A stretch of 64,000 bases of DNA from Parapedobacter koreensis (GTDB lineage Bacteria; Bacteroidota; Bacteroidia; Sphingobacteriales; Sphingobacteriaceae). Location: the NCBI RefSeq assembly GCF_900109365.1, contig NZ_FNZR01000005.1:186001-250000 (forward strand), written 5' to 3'. Made by a program: the position numbers and the translations under genes. The notes beneath the pieces were generated by a model. That model had not been told where the DNA came from. It made no database searches and saw nothing but the letters and a program-made list of their open reading frames with translations. Below, in pieces: positions 1 through 8,702 of the stretch; position 1 is the first letter of the stretch, and each line of letters begins with the position of its first letter.

Positions 1-589
1 CGGAAGCAAAGTGGATATCCGGGCCGAGATTAAGCAACGCTATGCGCCGATAACCATTGGCGATCAAATGCTGTGTTGCCTGAAAAGCACCTTGATAATT
101 GTCTATCCCAACTTGATAGGATTCGAATTGTTCGCTAATCCGGTCAAACAGTACAATGGGCATACCGGTGTCTTTCAGGGCGGTAAGGTGGCCAAAATGA
201 ACCGTCTCAGCCGACGGGGATATGAGAATGCCTTCTACACCTCGGGCTTCCAACTGTTTGAGGCAGGATTTTTCCTGGGCCAGGGATTCTTTGCTCTGCA
301 TGATGATGATGTCGTAACCCGCTGCTGTGCAAGCCCCATCGATCCCATCCAACATGCGCGAGACAAAGCTATTGTCAATGGAACAGATAACTACACCAAT
401 GGACCCGCTCTTGCCTTCTTTTAGGCTCTTGGCCATCCTGTTGGGCAAATAATGATTTGCCTGGGCGTAAGCAGCCACCCGGCTTTTGGTTGTTTCGCCG
501 ATTTCATAACTGTCACGCAAGGCTTTGGAAACCGTGGAAACCGATAAATCCAATGCTTTGGCAATATCCCGTAAAGTCATCGTGGCCAT
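1..589 (-). CDS. LacI-family transcriptional regulator (C-terminus cut by window edge)
   Basis: Translating the minus strand from the ATG at 587-589 gives a protein that stays open to the window edge. It begins MATMTLRDIAKALDLSVSTV, the LacI-type helix-turn-helix (roughly residues 4-24), followed by a hinge with LPNRMAKSLKEGK and then the periplasmic-binding-protein-like effector domain (SIGVVICSIDNSFVSRMLDG, GILISPS, IVLFDRI). About 196 residues are visible of a usual 330-350, so the end of the effector domain lies outside. LacI regulators of this class usually bind a sugar and repress a catabolic gene set, which would be to the left of the window; the ligand cannot be told. An ATG three codons downstream is an alternative start. 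The gene is divergent from the small membrane protein gene that follows. The family call is secure. Confidence 0.93.
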   Translation of the reverse strand, partial: MATMTLRDIAKALDLSVSTVSKALRDSYEIGETTKSRVAAYAQANHYLPNRMAKSLKEGKSGSIGVVICSIDNSFVSRMLDGIDGACTAAGYDIIIMQSKESLAQEKSCLKQLEARGVEGILISPSAETVHFGHLTALKDTGMPIVLFDRISEQFESYQVGIDNYQGAFQATQHLIANGYRRIALLNLGPDIHFAS

Positions 590-649
590 CACACAAAATA
601 GAAGCTAAAGATAGGTATTCTCCATGTAATTACATCAAGAGGTAAACCT

Positions 650-657
650 TATCTTTG
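650..657 (+). promoter_or_regulatory. -7 promoter box (TATCTTTG)
   Basis: Matches the Bacteroidota consensus TAnnTTTG and lies 31 bases before the ATG of the small membrane protein gene. It probably drives the plus-strand run from there through dgkA, recO and beyond. The match is exact, but the consensus is short, so this is a prediction. Confidence 0.5.
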
Positions 658-688
658 TCTAATTGTCTTCGTTTTAAAAGCAAAAACT

Positions 689-919
689 ATGAATAAATAT
701 TTACGTAGGGGATTGTTATACACCATTGCCGGCCTGGTATTGGGTGCAGTGGGTTATTACCTCATGGCTTTGGAGATCAGGCTATATAAATGGGTGATGA
801 TTATTGGCGTCATCCTATTTGGCATTGGTTTTCTAACCATTTTCTATAGCTTTATCCGGAAAATCGAACGACAAAGCATCCTCGAAGAACGCAAAGAACG
901 GCAAAACGACAATGAGTAA
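689..919 (+). CDS. Small two-helix inner-membrane protein, function unknown
   Basis: A 76-residue protein with two hydrophobic segments, about residues 9-27 (LYTIAGLVLGAVGYYLMAL) and 34-55 (KWVMIIGVILFGIGFLTIFYS), and a charged tail rich in Arg, Glu and Lys. Start at the ATG at 689 is supported by a -7 box 31 bases upstream. Its last 8 bases overlap the start of dgkA (ATGAGTAA arrangement), so the two are translationally coupled. No motif identifies a function; the charged C-terminal tail is likely cytoplasmic. Real gene because of the membrane pattern and coupling. Confidence 0.8.
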   Translation: MNKYLRRGLLYTIAGLVLGAVGYYLMALEIRLYKWVMIIGVILFGIGFLTIFYSFIRKIERQSILEERKERQNDNE

Positions 920-1277
920 AAAAAACTCAAATCCATTCGCCCATGCTTGGGTCGGCATCTCGGCGACTTTCCATACGGAGCGGAATTTTAAAATCCATGT
1001 GGCTTGTTCGCTGCTGGTGATCATCCTTGGAATATGGCTGCCACTGACTACTTCAGACTGGTACTGGATTGCACTGTGTATCGCGCTGGTACTCGTGACC
1101 GAATTGTTGAATACCGCCGTAGAATCGATAGTGGATTTGGTGTCGCCAACCTATCACCCGTTGGCCAAAAAAGCCAAAGATGCTGCCGCTGGAGCGGTAC
1201 TGATAGCTGCTATTTTTTCACTGATCATTGGCGGAATGATTTTTATTCCGAAATTGTGCTCCTATTTTGGGGGGTGA
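912..1277 (+). CDS. dgkA: Diacylglycerol kinase family protein (DgkA type)
   Basis: A 121-residue integral membrane kinase of the DgkA / undecaprenol kinase family, which phosphorylates a lipid alcohol with ATP in the inner membrane. The signature ELLNTAVESIVDL is at residues 64-76, with the conserved catalytic Glu at 64 and metal ligand Glu at 71, followed by KAKDAAAGAVL at 87-97. An N-terminal amphipathic stretch (NPFAHAWVGI) and three membrane helices fit the family and its usual length. In Gram-negative bacteria it recycles diacylglycerol; in others it acts on undecaprenol, and the sequence alone does not decide. It overlaps the upstream membrane gene by 8 bases and is followed closely by recO. 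Confidence 0.93.
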   Translation: MSKKNSNPFAHAWVGISATFHTERNFKIHVACSLLVIILGIWLPLTTSDWYWIALCIALVLVTELLNTAVESIVDLVSPTYHPLAKKAKDAAAGAVLIAAIFSLIIGGMIFIPKLCSYFGG

Positions 1278-1298
1278 TTTAGAATCCCTGCTGTTGCT

Positions 1299-2021
1299 AT
1301 GTTGCACAAAACCAGAGGTATCGTATTAAAGGTGACCAACTATTCCGAAAGCAGTGTGGTGGTGCAGGTATTTACGGAAAAATTCGGGCTCCAGTCGTAC
1401 ATCATCAACGGAGCCCGCAAACCGAAAGCGAAAATCAGCATCACGCTCCTGCAAGCCTTGCACTTGCTTGATATGGTGGTCTATCATCGGGGGAACACGT
1501 CGCTGCAACGGATAGCCGAAGCCCGGCAAATGCCACATTTCCAAACGATTCCCTACGATATTGCCAAAAGCACCGTCGTACTTTTCTTAAATGAGATACT
1601 CTACAAATGCCTGCGCCAGCAATCACCGGATGAACCGCTGTTCGATTACCTGTTTAATGCCATTTCGTGGTTGGATACACTGGAGAAGATGCCTCCTAAT
1701 TTCCATCTTTTTTTTCTGTTGAAGCTCTCCCGTTACCTGGGGTTTAATCCGGCCCTGCCCAAAGCCGGACAAACTTTTTTTGATTTAAAAGATGGCGTTT
1801 TCTGCCATACACTCCCCGCACATAGCCTGGTACTGCAAGATCCGCATAGCGCCCAGCTGGCAACCTTGCTGGGCTGCTCTTTTGATGAGTTGGCCGCTGT
1901 GCGCATCCCGCTAGCCGATAGGCGGCTCCTACTCGATAAAATCATCGACTTCTACCGGCTCCATATCGACCACCTGGGTGAGATCAAGTCCCATGAAGTA
2001 CTTGAAGAAGTGCTCGGATGA
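1299..2021 (+). CDS. recO: DNA repair protein RecO
   Basis: A 240-residue protein with the RecO N-terminal OB fold: residues 1-45 contain KTRGIVLKVTNYSESSVVV and FTEKFGLQSYIINGARK, followed by the helical C-terminal domain. RecO binds single-stranded DNA and RecR, loads RecA on SSB-coated gaps and anneals complementary strands in the RecFOR pathway. Length matches the family. No cysteine zinc knuckle of the CxxC type is evident, as is usual in Bacteroidota. The gene lies 21 bases after dgkA on the same strand and is probably cotranscribed. Confidence 0.95.
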   Translation: MLHKTRGIVLKVTNYSESSVVVQVFTEKFGLQSYIINGARKPKAKISITLLQALHLLDMVVYHRGNTSLQRIAEARQMPHFQTIPYDIAKSTVVLFLNEILYKCLRQQSPDEPLFDYLFNAISWLDTLEKMPPNFHLFFLLKLSRYLGFNPALPKAGQTFFDLKDGVFCHTLPAHSLVLQDPHSAQLATLLGCSFDELAAVRIPLADRRLLLDKIIDFYRLHIDHLGEIKSHEVLEEVLG

Positions 2022-2064
2022 GCAAACAAAATCAATCCTTCAGTTGTTTCAATGATGCAAATCC

Positions 2065-2325
2065 ATGATTCATAAACAACCAAATACCAACGGAATGTGG
2101 CAGGAAAAAGATAACACCCTCTACCGCGCGTTTACATTCGGAGATTTTTCGGAAGCTTTTGCTTTTATGCTCCGTGTAGCGCTGTTGGCCGAGCAGCATA
2201 ATCACCACCCGACGTGGACCAATACTTGGAATAAGGTTGAAATTTGGCTAACTACACACGACGCGGGAAATACGGTTACCGAAAAAGATCGGAAACTCGC
2301 CGGAGCAATAGATAACATACTGTAA
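2065..2325 (+). CDS. 4a-hydroxytetrahydrobiopterin dehydratase (pterin-4-alpha-carbinolamine dehydratase)
   Basis: An 86-residue single-domain protein. Its core contains the active-site motif AEQHNHHPTW (residues 43-52; His45, His47 and His48) and LTTHDAGNTVTEKD (62-75), the standard signature of PCD/DCoH dehydratases. These regenerate quinonoid dihydropterin from the carbinolamine formed by aromatic amino acid hydroxylases, or act in other pterin recycling. Slightly shorter at the N-terminus than typical 95-105 residue homologues but all catalytic positions are present. It abuts the AI-2E permease gene (its stop overlaps the next ATG by one base). No hydroxylase gene is present here. Confidence 0.92.
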   Translation: MIHKQPNTNGMWQEKDNTLYRAFTFGDFSEAFAFMLRVALLAEQHNHHPTWTNTWNKVEIWLTTHDAGNTVTEKDRKLAGAIDNIL

Positions 2326-3422
2326 TGCCGTCCAAAAGTAACCCTGTTTCCCGATTCAATGATGTGCTGCTTTTCATTGTTTTGGTCTTTGGTGTACTTT
2401 ATGTAGCTAAGTTATTTCTTATTCCTATTGCCATTGGGGGCATGATGGCCATGCTGTTGGTTCCGTTATGCCGTCGATTGGAAAGACGGAAAATTCCACG
2501 TGGTTTATCAGCCGTAATCTGTGTCCTGTTGCTATTGGCATTGTTGTTAAGCATTTGCTATTTGCTCGTTAACCAGGTCGTTGCATTAGGAAAAGATTTG
2601 CCGATGGTTGGTGCCAAATTAAATGATATGCTCAACTCCGGCCACAACTACATTTCCGAACATTTCCAGTTGCCGGTAGATCAGCAAAAAGCCTATTTGC
2701 AAAAGCAGGTTACCGGATTGACCAACCTCGCTGGGAAATTTGTAGGGGATATTTTTAGATCCTTGCTTTCGCTTTTGGTTCACCTGCTGGTCATTACGGC
2801 TTATACGGCGTTACTGCTGATTTACCGACGCCGTATTAAAAATTTTGTGTTGGATTTGGTAGGTCGGTACGCCGGGACAACTAATCTCGAGGAAGCCCAT
2901 CATGTTGTCGATAAAACGACAGATGTGGCCAGTGCGTATTTGGCGGGTGTGTGTTCGGTAGCACTGATTTTTTCAGTTATTAATACCATTGGCCTTGCCA
3001 TCATTGGCATAGAAAATGCCTTGTTTTTTGGAATGTTGGTAGCCTTTATTAACATTATCCCTTACATCGGCTCGGTGGCCGGTAGTTCTATCGTGATCCT
3101 GTATACATTTATCACCCGCGACACGCTGATGACACCCATCATTGTGGCCCTGTTTTTCATCGTCATGCAACAGATTGACAGCTATATTTTGACGCCTAAG
3201 ATCACCGGTGGAAAAATACAGCTAAATGCGCTTGCTACCCTCATGGCCCTCTTGCTGGGCAATCTGGTATGGGACGTGGCCGGGATGATCCTCTTTGTTC
3301 CGTTCCTTGGTGTGGCCAAAGTGATCTTCGACCATGTAGATGCGCTGAAACCTTACGGCACCCTCATCGGTGACCGGGATACCGAAATAAAAACAACAAA
3401 AAAGCCGACTATCACAAGATAG
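2325..3422 (+). CDS. AI-2E family transporter (permease)
   Basis: A 365-residue polytopic membrane protein of the AI-2E transporter (PerM/TqsA-like) family. Hydrophobic segments cluster at about residues 9-55 (paired N-terminal helices), 61-84, 145-167 and in several C-terminal helices, including the family-typical VAFINIIPYIGSVAGSS around 240-256 and LTPKITGGKIQLNALATL near 288. Family members export AI-2 or act as Na+/H+ antiporters or general permeases; the substrate here is unknown. Its start overlaps the preceding stop by one base. Unusually, the last nine codons double as the 5' arm, loop and 3' arm of the terminator for the opposite-strand cold-shock gene. Confidence 0.9.
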   Translation: MPSKSNPVSRFNDVLLFIVLVFGVLYVAKLFLIPIAIGGMMAMLLVPLCRRLERRKIPRGLSAVICVLLLLALLLSICYLLVNQVVALGKDLPMVGAKLNDMLNSGHNYISEHFQLPVDQQKAYLQKQVTGLTNLAGKFVGDIFRSLLSLLVHLLVITAYTALLLIYRRRIKNFVLDLVGRYAGTTNLEEAHHVVDKTTDVASAYLAGVCSVALIFSVINTIGLAIIGIENALFFGMLVAFINIIPYIGSVAGSSIVILYTFITRDTLMTPIIVALFFIVMQQIDSYILTPKITGGKIQLNALATLMALLLGNLVWDVAGMILFVPFLGVAKVIFDHVDALKPYGTLIGDRDTEIKTTKKPTITR

Positions 3423-3428
3423 CCGGCT
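3390..3428 (-). terminator. Intrinsic terminator of the cold-shock gene
   Basis: Read on the minus strand, AGCCGGCTAT, loop CTTGTG, ATAGTCGGCT forms a 10-bp stem (one G-U pair) followed by TTTTTTGTTGTTTTT. The stem is at 3403-3412 and 3419-3428. The T tract is only on the minus-strand side, so it terminates the cold-shock transcript. It overlaps the 3' end of the convergent permease gene. Confidence 0.85.
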
Positions 3429-3459
3429 AAATACAATAAATATAATTAGTGGGTAATCC

Positions 3460-3651
3460 TTAGATCACCTTAACATTTACCGCATTTAAACCTTTTCTGC
3501 CTCTTTCGACATCGTAGGAAACATTGTCCTTTTCACGGATTTTGTCGATAAGACCTGATGAATGAACAAAAATTTCACTATCACCAGAATTTGGAACGAT
3601 GAAACCAAAACCCTTAGTTTCATTGAAGAATTTAACTACTCCTTCTGCCAT
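3460..3651 (-). CDS. Cold-shock protein (CspA family)
   Basis: A 63-residue single cold-shock domain. RNP1 is KGFGFI (residues 13-18) and RNP2 is IFVHSS (27-32), the RNA/ssDNA-binding motifs. These proteins melt RNA structure and are often the most expressed small proteins of the cell, with or without cold induction. The gene stands alone on the minus strand between two plus-strand genes, with its own promoter box at 3682-3689 and its own terminator. Length and motifs match the family fully. Confidence 0.96.
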   Translation of the reverse strand: MAEGVVKFFNETKGFGFIVPNSGDSEIFVHSSGLIDKIREKDNVSYDVERGRKGLNAVNVKVI

Positions 3652-3681
3652 TGTATTGAAAAATTAAAAAATAATAAAAAT

Positions 3682-3689
3682 CAAAGGTA
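3682..3689 (-). promoter_or_regulatory. -7 promoter box of the cold-shock gene (TACCTTTG)
   Basis: Exact TAnnTTTG match on the minus strand, 30 bases before the ATG, with a TTTG about 21 bases further upstream as a possible -33 element. The leader between them is very AT-rich. Confidence 0.6.
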
Positions 3690-3900
3690 TATAATTATTT
3701 GTAAATCAGACAAAAAAATTTGAATTTAATGCCATACCTTTATCGTTCACAGTTTTATGCATCGATTATTTTGGTTATTTTAGCACAGCACGTGGCTATC
3801 CCAAAACATGAAGGATCCCTAGCCAAACGATGGAGAGACTTGGCATCAAACAATCAAGAAGAAAACGTATTATTCTAAATATAAACGCTAACTAAACGTC

Positions 3901-6630
3901 ATGAAGTACCAGATAGCATCCTTGAAAAAATTGGAAGATGAGGGCAAAGAGGTGAGCAAATTGCCGTTTTCTATCCGCATATTATTAGAGAATGTATTGC
4001 GCAACCACGATAACTTTGCCATTACAGACGAACACTTAGATACTTTGATTTACTGGAATCCTGCAGGCACGGACAAGGAAATCCCTTTTAAACCGGCGCG
4101 CGTATTGATGCAGGATTTTACTGGCGTGCCTGCCGTGGTAGATATGGCTTCTATACGGGCCGAAGTCATCCGGAAAGGCGGAGATGGCAGCAAAATCAAT
4201 CCGGCCATCCCTGTTGATTTAGTCATTGACCATTCTGTACAGGTTGACTATTTCGGCACGGACTACTCCTACCACAACAATGTGGCGCTGGAATACGAGC
4301 GCAATGCCGAACGTTATGAATTACTTAAATGGGGCCAGCAGGCACTGGATAATTTTACGGTGGTGCCACCAGGCATGGGCATTTGCCACCAAGTAAACCT
4401 CGAATACCTGGCAAAGGGCGTGATCGCCCGTGATGGCTGGGCATTTCCCGATACGTTGGTAGGAACGGACTCCCATACGCCCATGGTAAACGGTATCGGT
4501 GTCATCGCATGGGGTGTAGGGGGAATTGAAGCCGAAGCGGCCATGCTTGGACAACCCATCTATTTTACCTGCCCACAGGTCATTGGCCTGAAACTCACTG
4601 GAAAGATACCTCCGGGCTGCACCGCCACGGACATGGTGCTCACCATTACCAAGCTGCTGCGTGATTATGGCGTAGTCGGTAAATTTGTTGAAGTTTTTGG
4701 CGATGCGCTGGATCAGCTGAGCGTGACCGACCGGGCTACCATATCCAACATGTCGCCTGAATTTGGTTGTACGGTTACCTATTTCCCGATAGATGGACAG
4801 ACACTTGAATATATGCGACGTACCAATCGCTCAGCGGAGCAAATCGAATTGGTGGAAGAATACTGCAAGGAAAATTTATTATGGCGTACGGGGAAGGAGG
4901 AAATCGTTTATTCGGATGTGCTGGAGCTCGACTTGGATACCCTGGAACCAACGGTCTCCGGCCCGAAACGTCCCCAAGATAAGATATTGGTGAAAGACCT
5001 TTCCCCGCAATTTTCCTTTTTACTGGAAAAAGAATATCGAAGAAACTATTTGCCCATTAAAAATCGCCAAGAACAGGCTTGGCTTTCCGAAGGTGGATCG
5101 GGAAGTGAATTTACCTACGAAGACCAACATGTAGCTTCTGGCGTGGAGGTGGAAACCGAAGACATCCGATCCGTACGGATAAAGATTAAAAACAAGGAGT
5201 ATGTACTTAGTGACGGCAGTATTGTGATTGCAGCTATCACCAGCTGTACCAATACGTCAAATCCGGCAGTCATGGTGGGTGCGGGATTGGTCGCCCGCAA
5301 AGCGGTAGCAAAGGGGTTGCGCACAAAATCTTGGGTCAAAACAAGCTTGGCTCCGGGTTCAAAGGTGGTGACGGAATACCTGCACCGGGCAAACCTGCTG
5401 GAAGACCTGGAGGCCCTCCGTTTCCATACGGTAGGTTATGGCTGTACATCTTGCATCGGAAATAGCGGACCGCTGCCTCCTCATATCGCAGAGGCAGTGG
5501 ACAAGGGCGATTTGGTGGTGGCTTCCGTACTTTCCGGAAACCGCAATTTCGAAGCACGGGTGCACCCGCAGGTAAAGATGAATTTCCTGATGTCACCCAT
5601 GCTGGTAGTGGCCTACGCCCTGGTAGGCCGGGTAGACGTGGATCTGCTCAATGAGCCGCTGGATTATGATCCAAATGGGAATCCGGTATACTTGCACGAT
5701 ATCTGGCCCACGCAGCAGGAAATCTTAGATACCATCAATGCTTGTTTGCGCGTAGAAGACTTCAAGAAAGTATACGATGTCATTTTCGATGGTGGTGAGG
5801 ACTGGAAACAGCTGATAGCCCCGCAGGGAAAAAATTTCAGCTGGAATACGCATTCAACATATGTACAGGAAGCTCCGTTTTTCAAGGATATCAGTAGCGA
5901 ACCACAGCCTACCGCCGATATCCGCGACGCAAGGGTACTGTTATATTTGGGCGATTCGGTGACAACCGACCACATTTCGCCAGCGGGATCATTTAAACCC
6001 GAATCCACCGCAGGACAATACTTACTTTCTAAAGAGGTGGCCTTCAAAGATTTTAACTCCTATGGTTCACGACGGGGAAACCATGAGGTAATGATGCGGG
6101 GCACATTTGCAAACGTACGCATCCGCAACAAAATTACAACGAAAGAAGGTGGCTATACAACTTACTTTCCCACAAGTGAAACGCTGTCGGTCTACGACGC
6201 TGCCATGAAATACCAAATGGATAATACATCACTGGTTATTTTAGCGGGCAAAGAATATGGCAGTGGATCCTCGCGCGATTGGGCTGCCAAAGGAACCAAC
6301 TTATTAGGGGTAAAAGCGGTTATTGCTGAAAGTTTTGAACGCATACACCGCAGCAACCTAGTGGGAATGGGTGTCATACCGATGGAATTCCCAGAAGGGG
6401 AAAATGCGGAATCTTTGGGGCTGGATGGAACGGAAACGTTTGATATAACGGGTATATCCACCGATTTAATACCCCATAAACTGCTTGAAGTCAAAGCGAT
6501 AAAGGCCAATGGCCAAATTATTTCATTTCAGGCAAAGGCCAGGTTTGATTCCGCTATCGAAATTGAATATTACCGCCATGGCGGTATTTTGCAGTACGTA
6601 TTGCGGGGATTCCTTAAACCTGCGGTTTAG
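3901..6630 (+). CDS. acnA: Aconitate hydratase A
   Basis: A 909-residue aconitase of the AcnA/IRP1 branch that interconverts citrate and isocitrate in the TCA cycle. The [4Fe-4S] ligands are Cys449 (SCTNTSNP), Cys515 and Cys518 (GYGCTSCIGNSGPL), with the same 66-residue spacing as in Escherichia coli AcnA. N-terminal landmarks LMQDFTGVPAVVDMA and VDLVIDHSVQVD are present; the swivel domain has GSGSSRDWAAKG near residue 788. The N-terminus is some 15-20 residues shorter than many homologues; an in-frame TAA lies 12 bases upstream of the ATG, so no extension is possible. About 160 bases of leader precede it. The 3' end overlaps convergent thiL by 17 bases. Confidence 0.97.
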   Translation: MKYQIASLKKLEDEGKEVSKLPFSIRILLENVLRNHDNFAITDEHLDTLIYWNPAGTDKEIPFKPARVLMQDFTGVPAVVDMASIRAEVIRKGGDGSKINPAIPVDLVIDHSVQVDYFGTDYSYHNNVALEYERNAERYELLKWGQQALDNFTVVPPGMGICHQVNLEYLAKGVIARDGWAFPDTLVGTDSHTPMVNGIGVIAWGVGGIEAEAAMLGQPIYFTCPQVIGLKLTGKIPPGCTATDMVLTITKLLRDYGVVGKFVEVFGDALDQLSVTDRATISNMSPEFGCTVTYFPIDGQTLEYMRRTNRSAEQIELVEEYCKENLLWRTGKEEIVYSDVLELDLDTLEPTVSGPKRPQDKILVKDLSPQFSFLLEKEYRRNYLPIKNRQEQAWLSEGGSGSEFTYEDQHVASGVEVETEDIRSVRIKIKNKEYVLSDGSIVIAAITSCTNTSNPAVMVGAGLVARKAVAKGLRTKSWVKTSLAPGSKVVTEYLHRANLLEDLEALRFHTVGYGCTSCIGNSGPLPPHIAEAVDKGDLVVASVLSGNRNFEARVHPQVKMNFLMSPMLVVAYALVGRVDVDLLNEPLDYDPNGNPVYLHDIWPTQQEILDTINACLRVEDFKKVYDVIFDGGEDWKQLIAPQGKNFSWNTHSTYVQEAPFFKDISSEPQPTADIRDARVLLYLGDSVTTDHISPAGSFKPESTAGQYLLSKEVAFKDFNSYGSRRGNHEVMMRGTFANVRIRNKITTKEGGYTTYFPTSETLSVYDAAMKYQMDNTSLVILAGKEYGSGSSRDWAAKGTNLLGVKAVIAESFERIHRSNLVGMGVIPMEFPEGENAESLGLDGTETFDITGISTDLIPHKLLEVKAIKANGQIISFQAKARFDSAIEIEYYRHGGILQYVLRGFLKPAV

Positions 6631-7663
6631 CAAATGCATTCCATCCCTGCGCGGTGATGGGATGCACGTTTCCGGATTTTGAAATCAATTCACAGCCCGC
6701 CGCCTGTTCAGTAATATGGCCAATGATGCTGATATCCGGTTGGCTTTTTATCTTGTCATAGTCGGCTTGGCTGACGGTGAAGAGCAATTCGTAGTCTTCT
6801 CCGCCATTTAATGCACAAATCGTGGGATCGATGCCAAATTCCCTCGCGGTATCATACGTCATGGGATCAATTGGGATTTTTTCTTCATACAATCTGCATC
6901 CCTTTCCAGAAGCTTCGCAAATGTGCAGGATTTCCGAGGCCAGCCCATCTGAAATATCAATCATGGCCGTCGGTTTGATACCGATGTCTGCCAGCAGTTG
7001 GACGATGTCTTTCCGGGCTTCGGGCTTCAGCTGGCGCTCGATGATGTAATCCTTTCCTTCAAGATCAGGTTGTATATTTGGATTCTCCAAAAATATACGT
7101 TTTTCCCGTTCCAGTAGCTGCAAACCAATATAGGCACCACCCAAATCACCGGATACACAAACTAAATCGCCTTCTTGTGCACCATGACGGTAAGCAATGT
7201 CCGCCTCTTTTGCATGGCCTATGCTGGTCACGCTAATGATCAACCCTTGCTGAGATGTAGAGGTATCACCACCTACCAAATCTACGTTGTATGCGTTACA
7301 GGCCAAGAGCACGCCGGCATAAAGCTCCTCCACCGCCTCAAGCGGAAAGCGGCTTGATAGTCCAATGGAAAAGGTTACCTGCGAAGCTATGCCATTCATG
7401 GCATAAATGTCACTGAGATTTACCTGCACGGCTTTATAGCCCAAATGCTTAAGTGGTACATAGCGCAGATCGAAATGGACACCTTCCAATAGTAAATCCG
7501 TGGATACCAGCGTTTTTTTGCCAGAAAAATCCAGTACTGCAGCATCGTCGCCGATACCTTTTAGCGTGGATTTTTCAGTGAGTTCAACGGCTTTGGTGAT
7601 GTGCGCTATCAAACCAAACTCGCCCAAATGCTCCAAATCGGTCTTTTCCTTATTATCAAACAT
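6614..7663 (-). CDS. thiL: Thiamine-monophosphate kinase
   Basis: A 349-residue PurM/AIR-synthase-fold kinase that phosphorylates thiamine monophosphate to thiamine diphosphate with ATP. The N-terminal GIGDDAAVLDF (residues 37-47), STDLLLEGVHFDL, VNLSDIYAMNG, LVGGDTS (near 129-135) and the C-terminal MIDISDGLASE and LNGGEDYELLF are family landmarks for metal and nucleotide binding. It lies 29 bases after nadA on the minus strand, so the two probably form a cofactor operon (NAD and thiamine). No TPP riboswitch was seen upstream. Its last 17 bases overlap the end of acnA tail to tail. Confidence 0.96.
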   Translation of the reverse strand: MFDNKEKTDLEHLGEFGLIAHITKAVELTEKSTLKGIGDDAAVLDFSGKKTLVSTDLLLEGVHFDLRYVPLKHLGYKAVQVNLSDIYAMNGIASQVTFSIGLSSRFPLEAVEELYAGVLLACNAYNVDLVGGDTSTSQQGLIISVTSIGHAKEADIAYRHGAQEGDLVCVSGDLGGAYIGLQLLEREKRIFLENPNIQPDLEGKDYIIERQLKPEARKDIVQLLADIGIKPTAMIDISDGLASEILHICEASGKGCRLYEEKIPIDPMTYDTAREFGIDPTICALNGGEDYELLFTVSQADYDKIKSQPDISIIGHITEQAAGCELISKSGNVHPITAQGWNAFAKPQV

Positions 7664-7692
7664 CTTCTCTTTTTAATAAATCCAGCACATGC

Positions 7693-8688
7693 TTACAGTC
7701 CTAAGCGGGCTGAAATTTCCAACATACGCACGATGGGCTGTTTAGCCCTAGCAATGATATCAGCAGGCAAATCGACCTCTGGGAGGTCAAATTTCATGCA
7801 ATTATACACCTTTTCCAGGGTATTGAGCTTCATATAGGGACAATCGTTACAGGCACAGGCATTGTTTGGCGGCGCAGGTATAAAAGTCTTCCAAGGCGTA
7901 GCCTTTTGCATCTGGTGGATGATGCCGCTTTCGGTAGCGACGATAAACGTATCCGAAGGGTTTTCTTGTGTATATTTTAATAATCCTGCGGTAGATCCGA
8001 TATAGTCTGCAGCTTCCAGCAACTCCTTTTCACACTCTGGGTGCGCAATGAATTTGGCATGTGGATACTCACTTCTCAATTGGGCTATGCGCTCCTGCGA
8101 AAAAAGTTCATGCACCATGCAGGCGCCATTCCACAGTACCAGATCGCGTCCGGTTTTTTTCCTCACGTAGTCACCCAGGTTCTTGTCCGGACCAAAGATG
8201 ATTTTCTGATCCCGGGGCAAACTATCCACAATTTGTACCGCATTGCTTGATGTGCAGACAATGTCGCTGAGCGCTTTTAGTTCAGCTGTACAATTGACAT
8301 ACGTAATGGCAATGTGATCTGGATATTGCTCCTTGAATTTAGCAAAAAGATGGGGCGGACAGCTGTCGGAAAGCGAACAACCAGCCTTGAGATCGGGAAG
8401 CAATACTTTTTTCTGAGGCGAAAGAATCTTGGCTGTTTCAGCCATGAAATGCACACCGGCAAACACAATGACATCCGCTTCTGTTTTGGCAGCCTGCTGG
8501 GAAAGTCCCAAACTGTCGCCAATGTAGTCGGCTATGTCTTGTATCTCCGGCTCTTGGTAATAATGCGCCAAGAGCACAGCATTTTTTTCTTTTTTTAGCT
8601 TGTTTATCTCATCTACCAAATCGAGTGTTGGATCGATTGGTTCATCGATATAGCCTTTTGTATCCAGTTCAGTTAGATAAGCATTCAT
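7693..8688 (-). CDS. nadA: Quinolinate synthase A
   Basis: A 331-residue NadA that condenses iminoaspartate with dihydroxyacetone phosphate to quinolinate in de novo NAD synthesis. The three ligands of the oxygen-sensitive [4Fe-4S] cluster are Cys104 (GCSLSDSC), Cys190 (NGACMVHE) and Cys283 ([12 protein letters not shown]). The substrate motif [20 protein letters not shown] is at residues 41-60. The ATG at 8686-8688 is preferred over a TTG at 8697 because the TTG is inside the promoter box. The partner nadB is divergent across 447 bases of AT-rich DNA; thiL follows in the same transcript. Confidence 0.97.
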   Translation of the reverse strand: MNAYLTELDTKGYIDEPIDPTLDLVDEINKLKKEKNAVLLAHYYQEPEIQDIADYIGDSLGLSQQAAKTEADVIVFAGVHFMAETAKILSPQKKVLLPDLKAGCSLSDSCPPHLFAKFKEQYPDHIAITYVNCTAELKALSDIVCTSSNAVQIVDSLPRDQKIIFGPDKNLGDYVRKKTGRDLVLWNGACMVHELFSQERIAQLRSEYPHAKFIAHPECEKELLEAADYIGSTAGLLKYTQENPSDTFIVATESGIIHQMQKATPWKTFIPAPPNNACACNDCPYMKLNTLEKVYNCMKFDLPEVDLPADIIARAKQPIVRMLEISARLGL

Positions 8689-8694
8689 GATATA

Positions 8695-8702
8695 CAAAGG
8701 TA
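8695..8702 (-). promoter_or_regulatory. -7 promoter box of nadA-thiL (TACCTTTG)
   Basis: Exact TAnnTTTG on the minus strand, only 6 bases from the nadA ATG. Transcription should begin at or next to the start codon, giving a leaderless or nearly leaderless message. Confidence 0.6.

Noticed and set aside
6614-8697. TPP riboswitch upstream of thiL
   Set aside because: thiL follows nadA at 29 bases and no THI-box core (CUGAGA, ACCUGA) is seen in or before this operon.
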